The notes beneath the pieces were generated by a model that made no database searches, had not been told where the DNA came from, and was given only the letters and a program-made list of their open reading frames with translations. Shown here in pieces: positions 1 through 10,001 of a DNA stretch of 64,000 nucleotides (positions within the stretch are counted from its first letter, which is position 1; every line of letters starts with the position of its first letter). Source of the DNA: Angustibacter luteus (lineage in GTDB: Bacteria > Actinomycetota > Actinomycetes > Actinomycetales > Angustibacteraceae); contig NZ_BAABFP010000005.1 in NCBI RefSeq assembly GCF_039541115.1, positions 106,308 through 170,307 on the forward strand. The letters run 5' to 3'. A program made the translations under genes and the position numbers.

Positions 1-417
1 GCCGTCGGGGCCGTCGCCGACGTGCTGCGTGACGGTGGCGCAGCCAGCCTCCTGGTCGCCCAGCGCCTTGCCGTCGTCCTCGCCCGTGCCCTGGCCGGCC
101 GGTTCGCCGAGGCCGTGCACGCGCTGGACGACCCGGCCGGGCGGTGGGGGATGGCCGACCCCTTGCCGCGTCGCTTCGACGCGACCGACGTCATCGCCCT
201 CGCCGAGGCGGCCGGCCTGTCCACCAGCAGCGACCTGGCGGTCGTGCACGGGGTGCGCCTGTTCAGCGACCTCGTGCCCGAGGCACTCGTCGACAGCGAG
301 GACGCCCGCACGGCCCTGCTCGACCTGGAGCGCCAGGCCGGCGACCACCCGGACCACCCAGAGCTCGCCTCGCTGGCTGCCCAGCTGCACGTCGTGGCGG
401 TTCGCGAGCCACGGTGA
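1..417 (+). CDS. SAM-dependent methyltransferase, C-terminal part (5' end outside window)
   Basis: The reading frame is open from base 1 and ends at TGA 415-417, so only the last 138 residues are visible. They lack the Rossmann SAM-binding motifs, which would lie upstream. The text resembles, from memory, the C-terminal half of the class I methyltransferases that precede dinB in many actinobacteria: an RLAVVLARALAGRF helix, a short DPAGRWG turn, a PLPRRFDA strand and a VHGVRLFSDLVP segment. The substrate is unknown. The family call rests on this remembered similarity and on position next to dinB, so it is tentative. A tandem-repeat spacer separates it from dinB. Confidence 0.6.
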   Translation, partial: AVGAVADVLRDGGAASLLVAQRLAVVLARALAGRFAEAVHALDDPAGRWGMADPLPRRFDATDVIALAEAAGLSTSSDLAVVHGVRLFSDLVPEALVDSEDARTALLDLERQAGDHPDHPELASLAAQLHVVAVREPR

Positions 418-471
418 TCGAGACCGTGATCGAGACGGTGACGACACCGGTGACGACACCGGTGATGACAG
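412..471 (+). repeat. five 12-bp tandem repeats between methyltransferase gene and dinB
   Basis: Five consecutive 12-mers of the form CGGTGAtcgaga / CGGTGAcgacac run from the stop codon of the upstream gene nearly to the dinB start. Units 3 and 4 are identical and the others differ at two to four positions. The block ends about 10 bases before the dinB ATG, where a ribosome-binding site would be expected; no clear Shine-Dalgarno is present. This looks like a small local duplication. Confidence 0.7.
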
Positions 472-480
472 GGTGACGGC

Positions 481-1755
481 ATGAGCCGGCGCCAGATCAC
501 CGCGGCCCACCGCCCGCAGGACGCGGACGACACGGGCTGCACGATCTTGCACGCCGACATGGACGCCTTCTACGCGTCGGTGTCCCTGCTGGAGCGGCCC
601 GAGCTCGTCGGCACCCCGGTGATCATCGGCGGTTCCGGCAGCCGGGGTGTCGTGCTGTCCGCGACGTACGAGGCCCGCACGTTCGGCGTGCACGCCGCGA
701 TGCCGATGTCCCGGGCCCGCCGGCTGTGCCCGCGCGCGGTCGTGATCGAGCCCGACCACAGCCGGTACGCCACGGTGTCGCGCGGGGTGATGGCGGTGTT
801 CGCCGACGTCACCCCGTACGTCGAGCCGCTGTCCCTGGACGAGGCGTTCCTGGACGTCGCCGGCTCGGTCAGGAGGCTCGGCCGCCCGCGCGAGATCGCC
901 CAGCACATCCGCGACCGGGTGCACGACGAGCAGGGCGTCGCGGTGTCGGTCGGGGTGGCGTCCACGAAGTTCGTCGCCAAGCTGGCCTCCGGGCTGGCCA
1001 AGCCGGACGGGCTGTTCGTCGTCCCGGCCGAGCAAACCCTGCAGGTGCTGCACCCGCTGCCGGTGGGCGCGCTGTGGGGCGTGGGGGAGAAGACCGAGGA
1101 GACGCTGCACCGGTACGGACTGCGCACCGTCGGCGACCTCGCGCACACGCCGGTGGACACCCTGCGCCGAGCGCTGGGCCAAGCCGTCGGCACCCAGCTG
1201 TTCGAGCTGTCCTGGGGGCGGGACCCGCGCAGCGTCGTCCCGGTGCAGAGCGAACGCAGCATCGGCAACGAGGAGACCTTCGCGCACGACGTCGACGACC
1301 CCCAGGTGATCCGCCGCGAGCTGCTCCGGCTGTCCGAGCGCACCGCGGCCCGCCTCCGGTCAGCCGGTCAGGTCGGCAAGACCGTGTCCATCAAGGTCCG
1401 GTTCGCGGACTTCACGACCATCACCCGGGCCCGCACCCTGCCGCAGGCGACCGACGTCGCCCGCGAGGTGTACGCCACGGCGAGCACCTTGTACGACGCC
1501 CTGGGGCTGCAGCGCAGCCGCATCCGACTCGTCGGCGTCCGGGTCGAGGGACTGCAGCCCGCCGAGCAGCAGCAGCGCCAGCTCGCCCTGGACGACAAGC
1601 CCTTCGGGTGGCGTGACGCCGAGCGCGCGGTCGACCGGGCCAGCGCCCGGTTCGGCGCGGGCAGCGTCCGGCCGGCCAGCCTGGTGGACCCGGAACGAGC
1701 CGCTTCAGGGCCCGGTGAGGGGGACCAGCCAGGCGCTGGTCGGGGGTCCCGGTGA
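481..1755 (+). CDS. dinB: DNA polymerase IV (Y-family translesion polymerase)
   Basis: 424 residues. Y-family polymerase that copies past damaged bases without proofreading. The palm begins with the metal-binding HADMDAFYASV motif (Asp26, Asp28), and the second catalytic pair SLDEAFLD has Asp120-Glu121. A helix-hairpin-helix segment (GVGEKTEETLHRYGLRTVGDL) lies near residues 200-220, and the little-finger domain follows, ending near residue 405. There is no obvious C-terminal beta-clamp pentapeptide; the tail is Gly/Pro/Ala-rich and may include a short extension. ATG 481 is used because the motifs start soon after it. The gene stands alone between the methyltransferase gene and the DUF3040 gene. 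Confidence 0.93.
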   Translation: MSRRQITAAHRPQDADDTGCTILHADMDAFYASVSLLERPELVGTPVIIGGSGSRGVVLSATYEARTFGVHAAMPMSRARRLCPRAVVIEPDHSRYATVSRGVMAVFADVTPYVEPLSLDEAFLDVAGSVRRLGRPREIAQHIRDRVHDEQGVAVSVGVASTKFVAKLASGLAKPDGLFVVPAEQTLQVLHPLPVGALWGVGEKTEETLHRYGLRTVGDLAHTPVDTLRRALGQAVGTQLFELSWGRDPRSVVPVQSERSIGNEETFAHDVDDPQVIRRELLRLSERTAARLRSAGQVGKTVSIKVRFADFTTITRARTLPQATDVAREVYATASTLYDALGLQRSRIRLVGVRVEGLQPAEQQQRQLALDDKPFGWRDAERAVDRASARFGAGSVRPASLVDPERAASGPGEGDQPGAGRGSR

Positions 1756-1903
1756 GGTCCGGTTGGTCCAGCTCAGCGAACCGATTCCCCGGTCCGCTTT
1801 CGCGCGGCCCCTGGGCGACCTATCCTGGGGATGCCAAGGATTGACGACGACCGCTCCACCAGCCGTCGTCCTCCATCGACTCAGTGCCACTGGGGAGGTC
1901 ACC

Positions 1904-2335
1904 GTGCCGCTTTCCGAGCACGAGCAGCGGGTGCTCGAGCAGATGGAGCACGCGATGGAGGCCGAGGACCCGAAGTTCGCCACGGCCATGCGCGGGCGTA
2001 CCCCGAAGGCGCGTCAGCGTCGCCGCATCATGGTGGGCAGCATCGGTGTCGTCGTCGGCCTCGTACTCGTCGTTCTCGGTGTCGCACAGGGGGTTGTCGC
2101 ACTCGCCGTCGCTGGATTCGTCCTGATGCTCGGCGCCGGTGCGCTCGCCCTGACGCCCCCGCGCAAGCAGACGGCCAAGGGTGCAGCCACCCACGCGCCG
2201 GGCCCGCTCGGGGCGGTGGCGCCGGACGGCAGCACCAAGCCGCGCAAGCAGCGGGCCGCGAAGGCGAACGGCTCGTTCATGCACCGCCTCGAGCAGCGCT
2301 GGGACCACCGCAAGGACCAGGGCCAGGGCTGGTAG
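1904..2335 (+). CDS. DUF3040 family small membrane protein
   Basis: 143 residues starting at GTG 1904, which follows a GGGGAGG ribosome-binding site at about 1892-1898. The N-terminus, VPLSEHEQRVLEQMEHAMEAEDP, is the typical DUF3040 opening. Two adjacent hydrophobic segments (about residues 44-66 and 68-86) form a membrane hairpin, and the basic C-terminal tail probably faces the cytoplasm. The function of the family is unknown. It commonly sits near the mraZ/dcw region in actinobacteria. The longer upstream frame is not used because it lacks the conserved start and a ribosome-binding site. A hairpin terminator follows. Confidence 0.85.
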   Translation: MPLSEHEQRVLEQMEHAMEAEDPKFATAMRGRTPKARQRRRIMVGSIGVVVGLVLVVLGVAQGVVALAVAGFVLMLGAGALALTPPRKQTAKGAATHAPGPLGAVAPDGSTKPRKQRAAKANGSFMHRLEQRWDHRKDQGQGW

Positions 2336-2355
2336 AGCCAGCCCCACCGCGTCGT

Positions 2356-2385
2356 CGGCGCCCGGAGGCTTCCTTCCGGGCGCCG
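2356..2385 (+). terminator. hairpin terminator between converging genes
   Basis: An 11-bp perfect stem (CGGCGCCCGGA paired with TCCGGGCGCCG) with an 8-base loop lies 20 bases after the DUF3040 stop. It is also 55 bases from the end of the converging transglutaminase gene, so it may serve both strands. No U-run is present, as is common in high-GC actinobacteria. Confidence 0.65.
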
Positions 2386-2439
2386 CTTCATGTCCGATCT
2401 CGGCACGTCGGGTGCCGATCCCGCGCCGCCTCGAGGTGG

Positions 2440-4842
2440 CTAGCGCTCCTTCTTGTGCAGCCGCGGCTTGCGCAGCCGGTGCGTCGCGCGGGCGATGCGC
2501 TCGTCCCAGCCGCCGACGACACGGCCCAGCCGACGGCCGGCCATGCTGATCCGCGACGTCCCCGAGTGCGGGTAGAGCACGGCCCGCAGACGCTGCGAGC
2601 GCGGTCGCGTCCCGGAGACGGCTCGCACGACGGTGCGGACGTCCCCGCGCAGATCCCCGGCCTGGCTGCCGGGGCGGGCGTACCGCGCGCGTTCGACCGT
2701 CGTGGTGATCCGGGACAGAGCCGCCTGGGAGTCATCGGACAGGTCGGCGGCCGAGCGCAGCCGGTGGTCGACCTGTCGAGGGGTGAGCGCCATCGACAGC
2801 GGGATGCCCAGGTCGGCGACCTGCTCGTGCAGGTCGGCCCACGAGGCCTCGGCATCCACGCCGTCCTGCGCGGCGCGGCGACGGCGGCGACGACGTCCGA
2901 GCCACGCCGTCACCGGTGTGACCAGCAGGGCCGCGAGCAGCAGCAGGGCGATGCCGAGGACCTTGACTCCCAGCCCGAGGGACTGATCCTGCGCCTGCGT
3001 GCTGGCCGTGACGGCATCTACTTCGCCGGTGCGCTCGCGCGCCTCGGCGTCCTGCAGAGCGCCCACCCGGGGGTCGAGCGAGGCGGTGGACGTCGCGCCC
3101 GCCCCGGCGGTCGCGCCGCTCGTCGGGCCGCTGGTCGCGGAACCGGTGGCGCCGACCTGCGCCCAGATCGGGGCGGAGCCGGTGCGCGCGGCCGGGGTCG
3201 GCTCGAACCGAACCCACCCCACGTTCTGGAAGTACAGCTCGGGCCACGCGTGCGCGTCGGTGAGCTTGACCGTCCACCAGTTGTCCTCGGCGACGGTGCC
3301 GGGCAGGAACCCGACCCCGATGCGGGCGGGGATGCCCAGCGAGCGAGCCATCACGGCCATCGCGGACGAGAACTGGATGCAGAAGCCCTTGCGCTCGCGC
3401 AGGAAGTCGGCCACGGCGTCGCCCCCGGAGTCCGAGGGTGCGTCCGTCGAGTAGGTGAACTTGCCACCGGTGCGGAACCACTCCTGCAGCGCCATCGCCT
3501 GGTCGTACTGGTTGGTCAGGCCCTTGGTCACCGTGCGAGCGGTGTTCGCCACGACGTCCGGCAGGCTGCGGGGCAGGCGCGTGTAGGCCTGCATCGACTG
3601 GTCCGGCAGGACCGGTGCGTTGCGCAGCTGGTCCACGGTCGGCCGCACGGCGAGGTACGTGACGCTGTAGTCCTTGCCCCGCACGGTCTCGCCGTCACCG
3701 ATCACGTTCAGGGTGGACGCGTCGTACAGCCAGGCGCCCTTGATGTCGACTCGCTTGGTCGGGTACGGCAGCGGCAGGAAGTCCTGGTCGAGACTCGAGC
3801 TCACCTCGACCTTCATCGTGTACTGGCTCTGCGATACCTCGGGGGACAGGCCGGGCGCGTTCGGCAGGCCCTGGCTGGCCCGGTTGCGCCGCGAGACGTC
3901 GCGGGTGCCGGGCTTCCAGGTGTTGCCGTCGAACGTGTCGGCGGTGACGATGCGCAGCGGCTGCACGTCGGCCTGCGTCGTGTTGTAGCGCAGGATCTCG
4001 ATGTTGCGCCGCGGCGTCAGGTTGTCTCGCAGCGTCAGCACGGGGTTGATCACGGTCACCCCGTTCAGTCCCGTCGTCGTACCGCCGGAGCCACCACGGG
4101 TGAGCAGGCCGTCGGAGACACCGGGCAGCGCTGCGGGAACGACCACCGCGAGGGCGATGGCAGCGAGCCCGACCCGTCGGCCGGTCGCGGCCATCGCCGC
4201 GGTGTCGTTGCCGAACGTCTGGCGGCTGGCGCCGATACCCGAACCCCAGCGGGGAAGCAGTCGGCCCCAGCGCAGCACCCGGCTGCTCGCGTCGTGCGCG
4301 AGCAGCAGCAGCCAGCCCGTGGCGGCAGCGACGAAGTAGCGCCACTGCAACCCGTCGGGCACGACGGCTGCTGGAACCGCGTACAGCGCGAGCAACGGGA
4401 TCCCCGCGGCGGCGGGCGCGCGCAGGCCGACGACGAGCAGGTCGACGAGCACGGCGATGGAGAGCACGCCGATGGCCAGGATCAGCGAGATGCCGTGCGA
4501 CGTCGGGACCGGTGCGGCGTAGCGGTTGATGGTGTCCCCGCCGTCGGCCACCACGTCTCCCAGCCGGGCGATGGCGGCCGGGCCGGGCAGCAGCCCGGCG
4601 ATCGCCGTCTCGCCGGCGAACACCGTGGTGAGCACGATGCCGCCGGCCGCCAGCTGGAGCGGGGCGACGAGCACCTTCGGGAAGCGCGCGGCCCGGGCGC
4701 CCATGCCGACGACCATCACCACGAGGATGAGGACGATGCACGGCCCCTGCCAGTCCTTGCCGTCGACGACCGGTGCGAGCGACCACGTGGTCAGCAGGGT
4801 GGCTAGCGCAGCCAGCACGGGAGCGAGTCGGTCCCTGGTCAT
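2440..4842 (-). CDS. TgpA-like membrane transglutaminase (DUF3488 / transglutaminase core / DUF4129)
   Basis: 800 residues from ATG at 4842, which overlaps the stop of the DUF58 gene by 4 bp. The N-terminal third has five to seven hydrophobic helices (DUF3488-like), followed by an extracytoplasmic region and a transglutaminase core. That core holds the catalytic Cys in RKGFCIQFSSAMAVMAR and the His in DAHAWPELYF, followed by GWVRFEPTP, where the usual triad Asp is Glu. After a Ser/Thr/Gly/Ala-rich linker comes one more transmembrane helix and a cytoplasmic DUF4129-like tail. In actinobacteria this protein is encoded with a MoxR ATPase and a DUF58 protein, as here. The substrate is unknown; a role at the cell envelope is inferred. 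Confidence 0.88.
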   Translation of the reverse strand: MTRDRLAPVLAALATLLTTWSLAPVVDGKDWQGPCIVLILVVMVVGMGARAARFPKVLVAPLQLAAGGIVLTTVFAGETAIAGLLPGPAAIARLGDVVADGGDTINRYAAPVPTSHGISLILAIGVLSIAVLVDLLVVGLRAPAAAGIPLLALYAVPAAVVPDGLQWRYFVAAATGWLLLLAHDASSRVLRWGRLLPRWGSGIGASRQTFGNDTAAMAATGRRVGLAAIALAVVVPAALPGVSDGLLTRGGSGGTTTGLNGVTVINPVLTLRDNLTPRRNIEILRYNTTQADVQPLRIVTADTFDGNTWKPGTRDVSRRNRASQGLPNAPGLSPEVSQSQYTMKVEVSSSLDQDFLPLPYPTKRVDIKGAWLYDASTLNVIGDGETVRGKDYSVTYLAVRPTVDQLRNAPVLPDQSMQAYTRLPRSLPDVVANTARTVTKGLTNQYDQAMALQEWFRTGGKFTYSTDAPSDSGGDAVADFLRERKGFCIQFSSAMAVMARSLGIPARIGVGFLPGTVAEDNWWTVKLTDAHAWPELYFQNVGWVRFEPTPAARTGSAPIWAQVGATGSATSGPTSGATAGAGATSTASLDPRVGALQDAEARERTGEVDAVTASTQAQDQSLGLGVKVLGIALLLLAALLVTPVTAWLGRRRRRRRAAQDGVDAEASWADLHEQVADLGIPLSMALTPRQVDHRLRSAADLSDDSQAALSRITTTVERARYARPGSQAGDLRGDVRTVVRAVSGTRPRSQRLRAVLYPHSGTSRISMAGRRLGRVVGGWDERIARATHRLRKPRLHKKER

Positions 4843-6164
4843 CGCCGGGCCCCCCCGACCGTGCGACCGGCGCCGATCCGTCGCCAGGTGTGATCCAGCG
4901 GCTCCTGGCTGCGCACCGGCACGACGTCCCAGCCGGCGGCCCTCAGCTGCTCGACCTGCGCCATCGTGCGGGCCGACACCTCCGCGCGCAGCGTGGCGTC
5001 GTTGATGGCCGACGTGGTGTCGGCGACCAGGGCGATGCAGTTGGTGCCCGCCTGGTGCAGGCTCGCGAGCAGCGAGGTGTCCTGCGCGTCGATCTCGCCG
5101 AGCGCGGCGACGACGAGGCCGCCCGTGGCGGCCCGAGCCGCGGCGTGCACGGCTCGTCGCAGCTCGATCTCGCCGCCGGCGCTCACGGCGGACAACGTGT
5201 CCAGGACGGCCGACGAGGTGGACTCGCCGCCGCTCGAGATGTGCGCCCAGGGGTTCGCCGACTCCTGACCCTCGGTGCCGTCCACCATGCGCACCGCGTA
5301 GCCGCGGGCGGCCAGGTGCACCGCGACGGAGCCGATGGCCGAGACCGCCCACTCGAAGCTGGAGGCGCTGCCGTCGCCGCGGTGGGCCGCCCGGCGGCGG
5401 TCCAGCAGCAGGGTGGCCCGGCTCTGCCAGGGCTGCTCCTCGCGGCGGACCATGAGCTCGCCGCGACGGGCGGTGGATCGCCAGTGCACCCGCCGCAGGT
5501 CGTCGCCCTGGTGGTACTCGCGGGTCGTGACGTCGTCCTCCCCGGAGGCCGAGACGGCCCGCGGCCGGCTGTCGCCCGACCCGCTCCAGTCGCCCGGGAG
5601 CTGCACCGGGGGGAGTGCCACCACCCGCGGGATGACGATCAGCTGGTCTCGTGCGGTGAACGAGCGGCGGTGCTCACCCATGCCGAACGGGTCCGTGAGG
5701 GTCAGGCTGAGCGGGCCGATCAGGAAGCGGCCACGGACGTCCGAGCGCACCGGGTAGCTGACGGCTCGGCGCTCGCCGGGCTCCAGCCCGGGCAGGACGA
5801 ATCGCGGGCGGGTGCCGAGCGTGTAGGGCACCTGCTCCTCGGCCAGGACCATGCCGCAACGCGTGCTGGACACGTTGGCCACCTCGAGCACCACCTGGGA
5901 CGCCTTGCCCACCTCGACCCGGACCGGGGAGACCGACCGGGAGCAGGCGAGCCGGTAGCGCGACCGGCCCAGCACCACGACGGTCAGCACGGGAACGAGG
6001 GCGAGCAGCACCCCGACCCGCAGCAGGTCCTGCTGGCCGAGCACGACTGCGCACAACGCGCACGTGAGGCCGGCCGCGAGCACTGCGCGACCCCGCGTGG
6101 TGAGCCGCGACAGCGGCCCGAGCAGGGTGCGGCCGAGCTTGCGGCGAGAGGCGCGCAGGGTCAC
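4839..6164 (-). CDS. DUF58 domain membrane protein
   Basis: 441 residues from GTG at 6164. Two hydrophobic helices lie near residues 25-65, followed by a beta-rich segment. The DUF58 signature appears near residue 235-250 ([28 protein letters not shown]). The remainder resembles a von Willebrand A-like fold. DUF58 proteins are the usual partners of MoxR ATPases and transglutaminase-like membrane proteins. The gene lies 10 bp after moxR and overlaps the transglutaminase gene by 4 bp, so the three are one operon. The exact biochemical role is not known. Confidence 0.9.
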   Translation of the reverse strand: MTLRASRRKLGRTLLGPLSRLTTRGRAVLAAGLTCALCAVVLGQQDLLRVGVLLALVPVLTVVVLGRSRYRLACSRSVSPVRVEVGKASQVVLEVANVSSTRCGMVLAEEQVPYTLGTRPRFVLPGLEPGERRAVSYPVRSDVRGRFLIGPLSLTLTDPFGMGEHRRSFTARDQLIVIPRVVALPPVQLPGDWSGSGDSRPRAVSASGEDDVTTREYHQGDDLRRVHWRSTARRGELMVRREEQPWQSRATLLLDRRRAAHRGDGSASSFEWAVSAIGSVAVHLAARGYAVRMVDGTEGQESANPWAHISSGGESTSSAVLDTLSAVSAGGEIELRRAVHAAARAATGGLVVAALGEIDAQDTSLLASLHQAGTNCIALVADTTSAINDATLRAEVSARTMAQVEQLRAAGWDVVPVRSQEPLDHTWRRIGAGRTVGGARR

Positions 6165-6174
6165 CGTGGGGCCG

Positions 6175-7164
<990 letters not shown>

Positions 7165-7715
7165 GGGGCCTCCTGCATCGGGCTTCTGACCATCTGCTGC
7201 TGACCATCGGCTACTGACCATCGGCTACTGACTCGCGCACTGCTGACTCGCTCACGGCGAAGACGCACGTCGATCCATTGTCGGCGCGAACACCCCACCT
7301 GGCGAGAGTGAAGTCTGGCACCGACCAGGGACATCGGGCAGTCACGACGTACCGTCCCGTGTCCTGTCCGTTCCCTTTTCGTGTCCTGACGTCCGGTTCG
7401 TCTGGCCAGGTCACCCGGATGGAGCAGCAACCCGCCGTCACAACGTGTACGGGTGCCAAGCGGTTCCGGTTCGAACGCGGCGTGATTCTCTCGCGCCGGG
7501 GCGGGCCTCCACTTCGCTCCACGGTCGGCCCCGGCCGCGCGGCTCGGCGCCCACCTGAAGCCGACGACGTGCTCAGCAGTTCGGCTCCCACCGTGAGCGG
7601 GGTGGCTGATCCGCGCCGTCGGCGCCGATCGCCCTCCACCCGCGAGATGTCCGTTTCATCCCTGCTGACCTGCGGTTTTGTCGTGCCGTGACCTTCCCCA
7701 AATGGCCGAACCTGC
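7165..7715. other. divergent intergenic region between moxR and mraZ
   Basis: About 670 bases lie between the two divergent starts. Next to moxR are the tandem repeats at 7176-7232. The central part (about 7240-7700) has no frame with coding character or a plausible ribosome-binding site. A slightly less GC-rich patch at 7355-7395 repeats the string CGTGTCCTG twice. The mraZ promoter and operator fill the right end. I saw no tRNA or other structured RNA in it. Confidence 0.6.
7176..7232 (-). repeat. 14-bp tandem repeats in the moxR leader
   Basis: Read on the minus strand, GTCAGTAGCCGATG occurs twice in perfect tandem (7205-7218, 7219-7232). A 14-bp copy with three changes (7191-7204) and a 15-bp diverged copy (7176-7190) follow. 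The array ends 11 bases before the moxR start codon, just upstream of its ribosome-binding site, so it would be transcribed in the leader. Confidence 0.8.
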
Positions 7716-7767
7716 TTGACCGGGGAGTGAAGTGGAGTAATGTGGAGGACGTCGGAGGGATGGGGGG
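7716..7767 (+). promoter_or_regulatory. mraZ promoter with five MraZ-type operator boxes
   Basis: A promoter-like pair is visible: TTGACC (7716-7721), 16 bp, TAATGT (7738-7743). Overlapping and following it are five G-rich hexamers at an exact 10-bp period: GGGGAG 7722, GTGGAG 7732, GTGGAG 7742, TCGGAG 7752 and GGGGGG 7762. Known MraZ proteins bind direct repeats of about TGGGN with 10-bp periodicity upstream of their own gene, so this is very likely the autoregulatory operator of the dcw cluster. The two central boxes are identical. Transcription probably starts near 7750, leaving a leader of about 85 bases. Confidence 0.8.
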
Positions 7768-7836
7768 ATCTCGCCGGCAGGTCGGTGCAGGGTCGGCAGG
7801 CGGTTCAGGTCCGCGGTTCGGGGAGGGAGGTGCGTG

Positions 7837-8268
7837 ATGTTCCTTGGCACGCACTCGCCCAAGCTGGACGACAAGGGCCGGCTGATCCTGCCCGCGAAGT
7901 TCCGCGACAAGCTCGCCGGTGGCCTGGTGGTCACCCGCGGTCAGGAGCGGTGCCTGTACGTCTTCGCGATGGACGAGTTCGGCCGGGTCGCGGAGCAGCT
8001 GAGGTCCGCACCCGTCACCAGTCGTGCGGTGCGCGACTACCTGCGCGTGTTCCTGTCCGGCGCGAGCGACGAGGTGCCGGACAAGCAGGGCCGGGTCACC
8101 ATCCCGACCGTGCTGCGCGAGTACGCCGGTCTGGGGCGCGACCTCGCGGTCATCGGGACCGGCGCCCGCATCGAGATCTGGGACGCGACCGCCTGGAACG
8201 ACTACCTCGCCGCCAGCGAGCAGGCCTTCTCCGAGCAGGCGGAAGAGGTGGTCCCGGGACTGCTCTGA
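7837..8268 (+). CDS. mraZ: transcriptional regulator MraZ
   Basis: 143 residues. AbrB-like DNA-binding protein that represses the dcw operon in characterised bacteria. It starts [16 protein letters not shown], the standard opening. Two tandem MraZ domains each contain a DxKGR-type motif ([10 protein letters not shown] at about 10-19, DKQGRVTIP at about 85-93). ATG 7837 is used rather than the GTG three bases upstream because it gives the family N-terminus and sits six bases after a GGGAGG site. It is the first gene of the cluster and lies directly downstream of its probable operator. Confidence 0.95.
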   Translation: MFLGTHSPKLDDKGRLILPAKFRDKLAGGLVVTRGQERCLYVFAMDEFGRVAEQLRSAPVTSRAVRDYLRVFLSGASDEVPDKQGRVTIPTVLREYAGLGRDLAVIGTGARIEIWDATAWNDYLAASEQAFSEQAEEVVPGLL

Positions 8269-8451
8269 CCCGCACCGACCCGCTGCCCACCCGTCTGCCC
8301 CATCCGTCAGTCCTGGTCTCCACCCGCTCCCGCTGTCCTGGCGCACCTTCCCCGGTGCCAGGCCGAACCCTCGGAGCGGTTGGGGACCAGGCCGGACGGC
8401 CGCAGGACCCAGCCGACAGCTCGACCCGACCCCCTGACGAGAGGAACGACC

Positions 8452-9429
8452 ATGACGCGGACCGGCGACGCCGCCTCGCGGCACGCGCCGGTCATGCTGT
8501 CGCGCATCGTGTCGCTGCTCGCGCCCGCACTCGGCGAGCCGGGCGCGGTCGTCGTCGACGGAACGCTGGGGATGGGTGGGCACGCCGAGGCGTTGCTGAC
8601 GGCCTGCCCGGACGCCGTCCTGGTCGGGATCGACCGCGACCGGGAGGCGCTGGCACTGGCGGGGGAGCGGCTCACCCCGTTCGGGGACCGGGTCCGCCTG
8701 GTGCACGCGGTGTACGACGAGATCGGTGAGGTCCTCGACCGGCTCGGTCTCGGACCGGTGGCCGGGGTCCTGCTCGACCTCGGTGTCTCGTCGCTGCAGC
8801 TCGACGAGGACGACCGCGGCTTCGCCTACCGGGTGGATGCACCGCTGGACATGCGGATGGACGCGGGCGAGGACCTGACCGCCGCCGAGGTGCTCAACAC
8901 CTACGACGCCGGGGACCTCACCCGCATCCTGCGCGAGTACGGCGAGGAGCGGTTCGCCCGGCGGATCGCCGCGGCAGTGGTCCGCGAACGCGCCGTCGAG
9001 CCCTTCACGACGTCCGCCCGGCTGGTCGAGCTCGTCCGGGCCAACGTGCCGGCGGCGACGCGGCACAAGGGCGGCAACCCGGCCAAGCGCACCTTCCAGG
9101 CTCTGCGCATCGAGGTCAACGGTGAGCTGGACGCCCTGGCAGCGGCCCTCCCGGCCGCTGTGGACGCGCTGGCCGTCGGTGGCCGGATCGCCGTCCTGGC
9201 GTACCACTCGCTCGAGGACCGCATGGTCAAGCGCGAGCTGGCCGCGGGGGCGCACAGCAGTGCACCGCCGGACCTGCCGGTGGAGCTGCCCCAGCACGCG
9301 CCGTACCTGCGCCTGCTGACCCGCGGCGCCGAGGTGCCGGACGCAGACGAGCTGGAGACGAACTCCCGGGCCGCCTCCGCGCGGTTGCGGGCCGCGGAAC
9401 GGACCCGCCCCGGAAGGAGCGCAGCATGA
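8452..9429 (+). CDS. rsmH: 16S rRNA (cytosine1402-N4)-methyltransferase
   Basis: 325 residues. SAM-dependent enzyme that methylates N4 of C1402 in the ribosomal P site. The SAM-binding motif [16 protein letters not shown] lies near residues 31-46, the [18 protein letters not shown] motif near 105-122, and [15 protein letters not shown] near 210-224. ATG 8452 follows a GAGAGGAA ribosome-binding site and places [10 protein letters not shown] near the start as in homologues. The 183-base gap from mraZ holds no recognisable gene. The stop overlaps the ftsL start by 4 bp. Confidence 0.95.
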   Translation: MTRTGDAASRHAPVMLSRIVSLLAPALGEPGAVVVDGTLGMGGHAEALLTACPDAVLVGIDRDREALALAGERLTPFGDRVRLVHAVYDEIGEVLDRLGLGPVAGVLLDLGVSSLQLDEDDRGFAYRVDAPLDMRMDAGEDLTAAEVLNTYDAGDLTRILREYGEERFARRIAAAVVRERAVEPFTTSARLVELVRANVPAATRHKGGNPAKRTFQALRIEVNGELDALAAALPAAVDALAVGGRIAVLAYHSLEDRMVKRELAAGAHSSAPPDLPVELPQHAPYLRLLTRGAEVPDADELETNSRAASARLRAAERTRPGRSAA

Positions 9430-10001
9430 GCCAGACCCTCGCCGCCACGGCGCACCGGCGCTCCGCGTCCGCCACCGGTACCCCGACCCCGACCGCCCGC
9501 CCCACCCCCCGCGCCCCGCGAGCGAGCCTGCGGGTCGTGCACGCGCCGGCGGTCGACCGCGGCCGGACGGCCTTCGTGATCGGCTGCATGCTGCTCCTGG
9601 TCGGCGGCCTGCTGGGGCTGCTGATGATCAACACTGCGCTCGCCCAGGGCTCGTTCACCCTGCACGACCTGCAGGAGCGCTCCGACGAGCTCGGCGACCA
9701 GCAGCAGTCGCTGCGCCAGTCCATCGACAGCCAGGCCGCCCCGGAGCGACTGGCCAGCCGGGCCAGGGCCCTGGGCATGGTGCCGTCGCAGGGGGCGGCC
9801 TTCGTGCTCCTGCCCGACGGGCGGCTGGTCGGCGTGGCGACCCGGGCGACAGCCCCTCCGGCGCCTACCGTGAAGGCGACGGGCGCGGCTGCCCCGACGG
9901 CCACCGCGGGCGTGACGACCAAGCCCAAGAACGCGGCGAAGCCGACGAAGACGACCGGACAGCACGCCACGGCCACCGCCGGGGCCACGAGAACGAGGTG
10001 A
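9426..10001 (+). CDS. ftsL: FtsL-like septum protein
   Basis: 191 residues. Predicted bitopic membrane protein: an unusual Pro/Thr/Arg-rich cytoplasmic N-terminus (1-50), one transmembrane helix (about 54-76), a short coiled coil ([20 protein letters not shown], about 80-99), and an Ala/Thr/Lys-rich low-complexity tail. The sequence is poorly conserved, as is normal for FtsL. The assignment rests on the topology and on the position between rsmH and ftsI. It would act with FtsQ and FtsW/FtsI in septal peptidoglycan synthesis. Both ends overlap neighbours by 4 bp. Confidence 0.8.
   Translation: MSQTLAATAHRRSASATGTPTPTARPTPRAPRASLRVVHAPAVDRGRTAFVIGCMLLLVGGLLGLLMINTALAQGSFTLHDLQERSDELGDQQQSLRQSIDSQAAPERLASRARALGMVPSQGAAFVLLPDGRLVGVATRATAPPAPTVKATGAAAPTATAGVTTKPKNAAKPTKTTGQHATATAGATRTR

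Noticed and set aside
1723..1741. 7-bp hairpin GACCAGC/GCTGGTC as a dinB terminator
   Set aside because: It lies before the dinB stop codon, so it is inside the coding sequence.
1831..4806. Very long open frame (991 codons) on the plus strand opposite the transglutaminase gene
   Set aside because: In DNA this GC-rich, antisense frames stay open by chance. The product is low-complexity Arg/Gly/Ala/Asp-rich with no domain, and the minus-strand genes have clear family motifs.
7240..7700. Short plus- and minus-strand ORFs between moxR and mraZ
   Set aside because: None has a ribosome-binding site, coding-type third-position bias or recognisable product. The region is better read as a divergent regulatory spacer.
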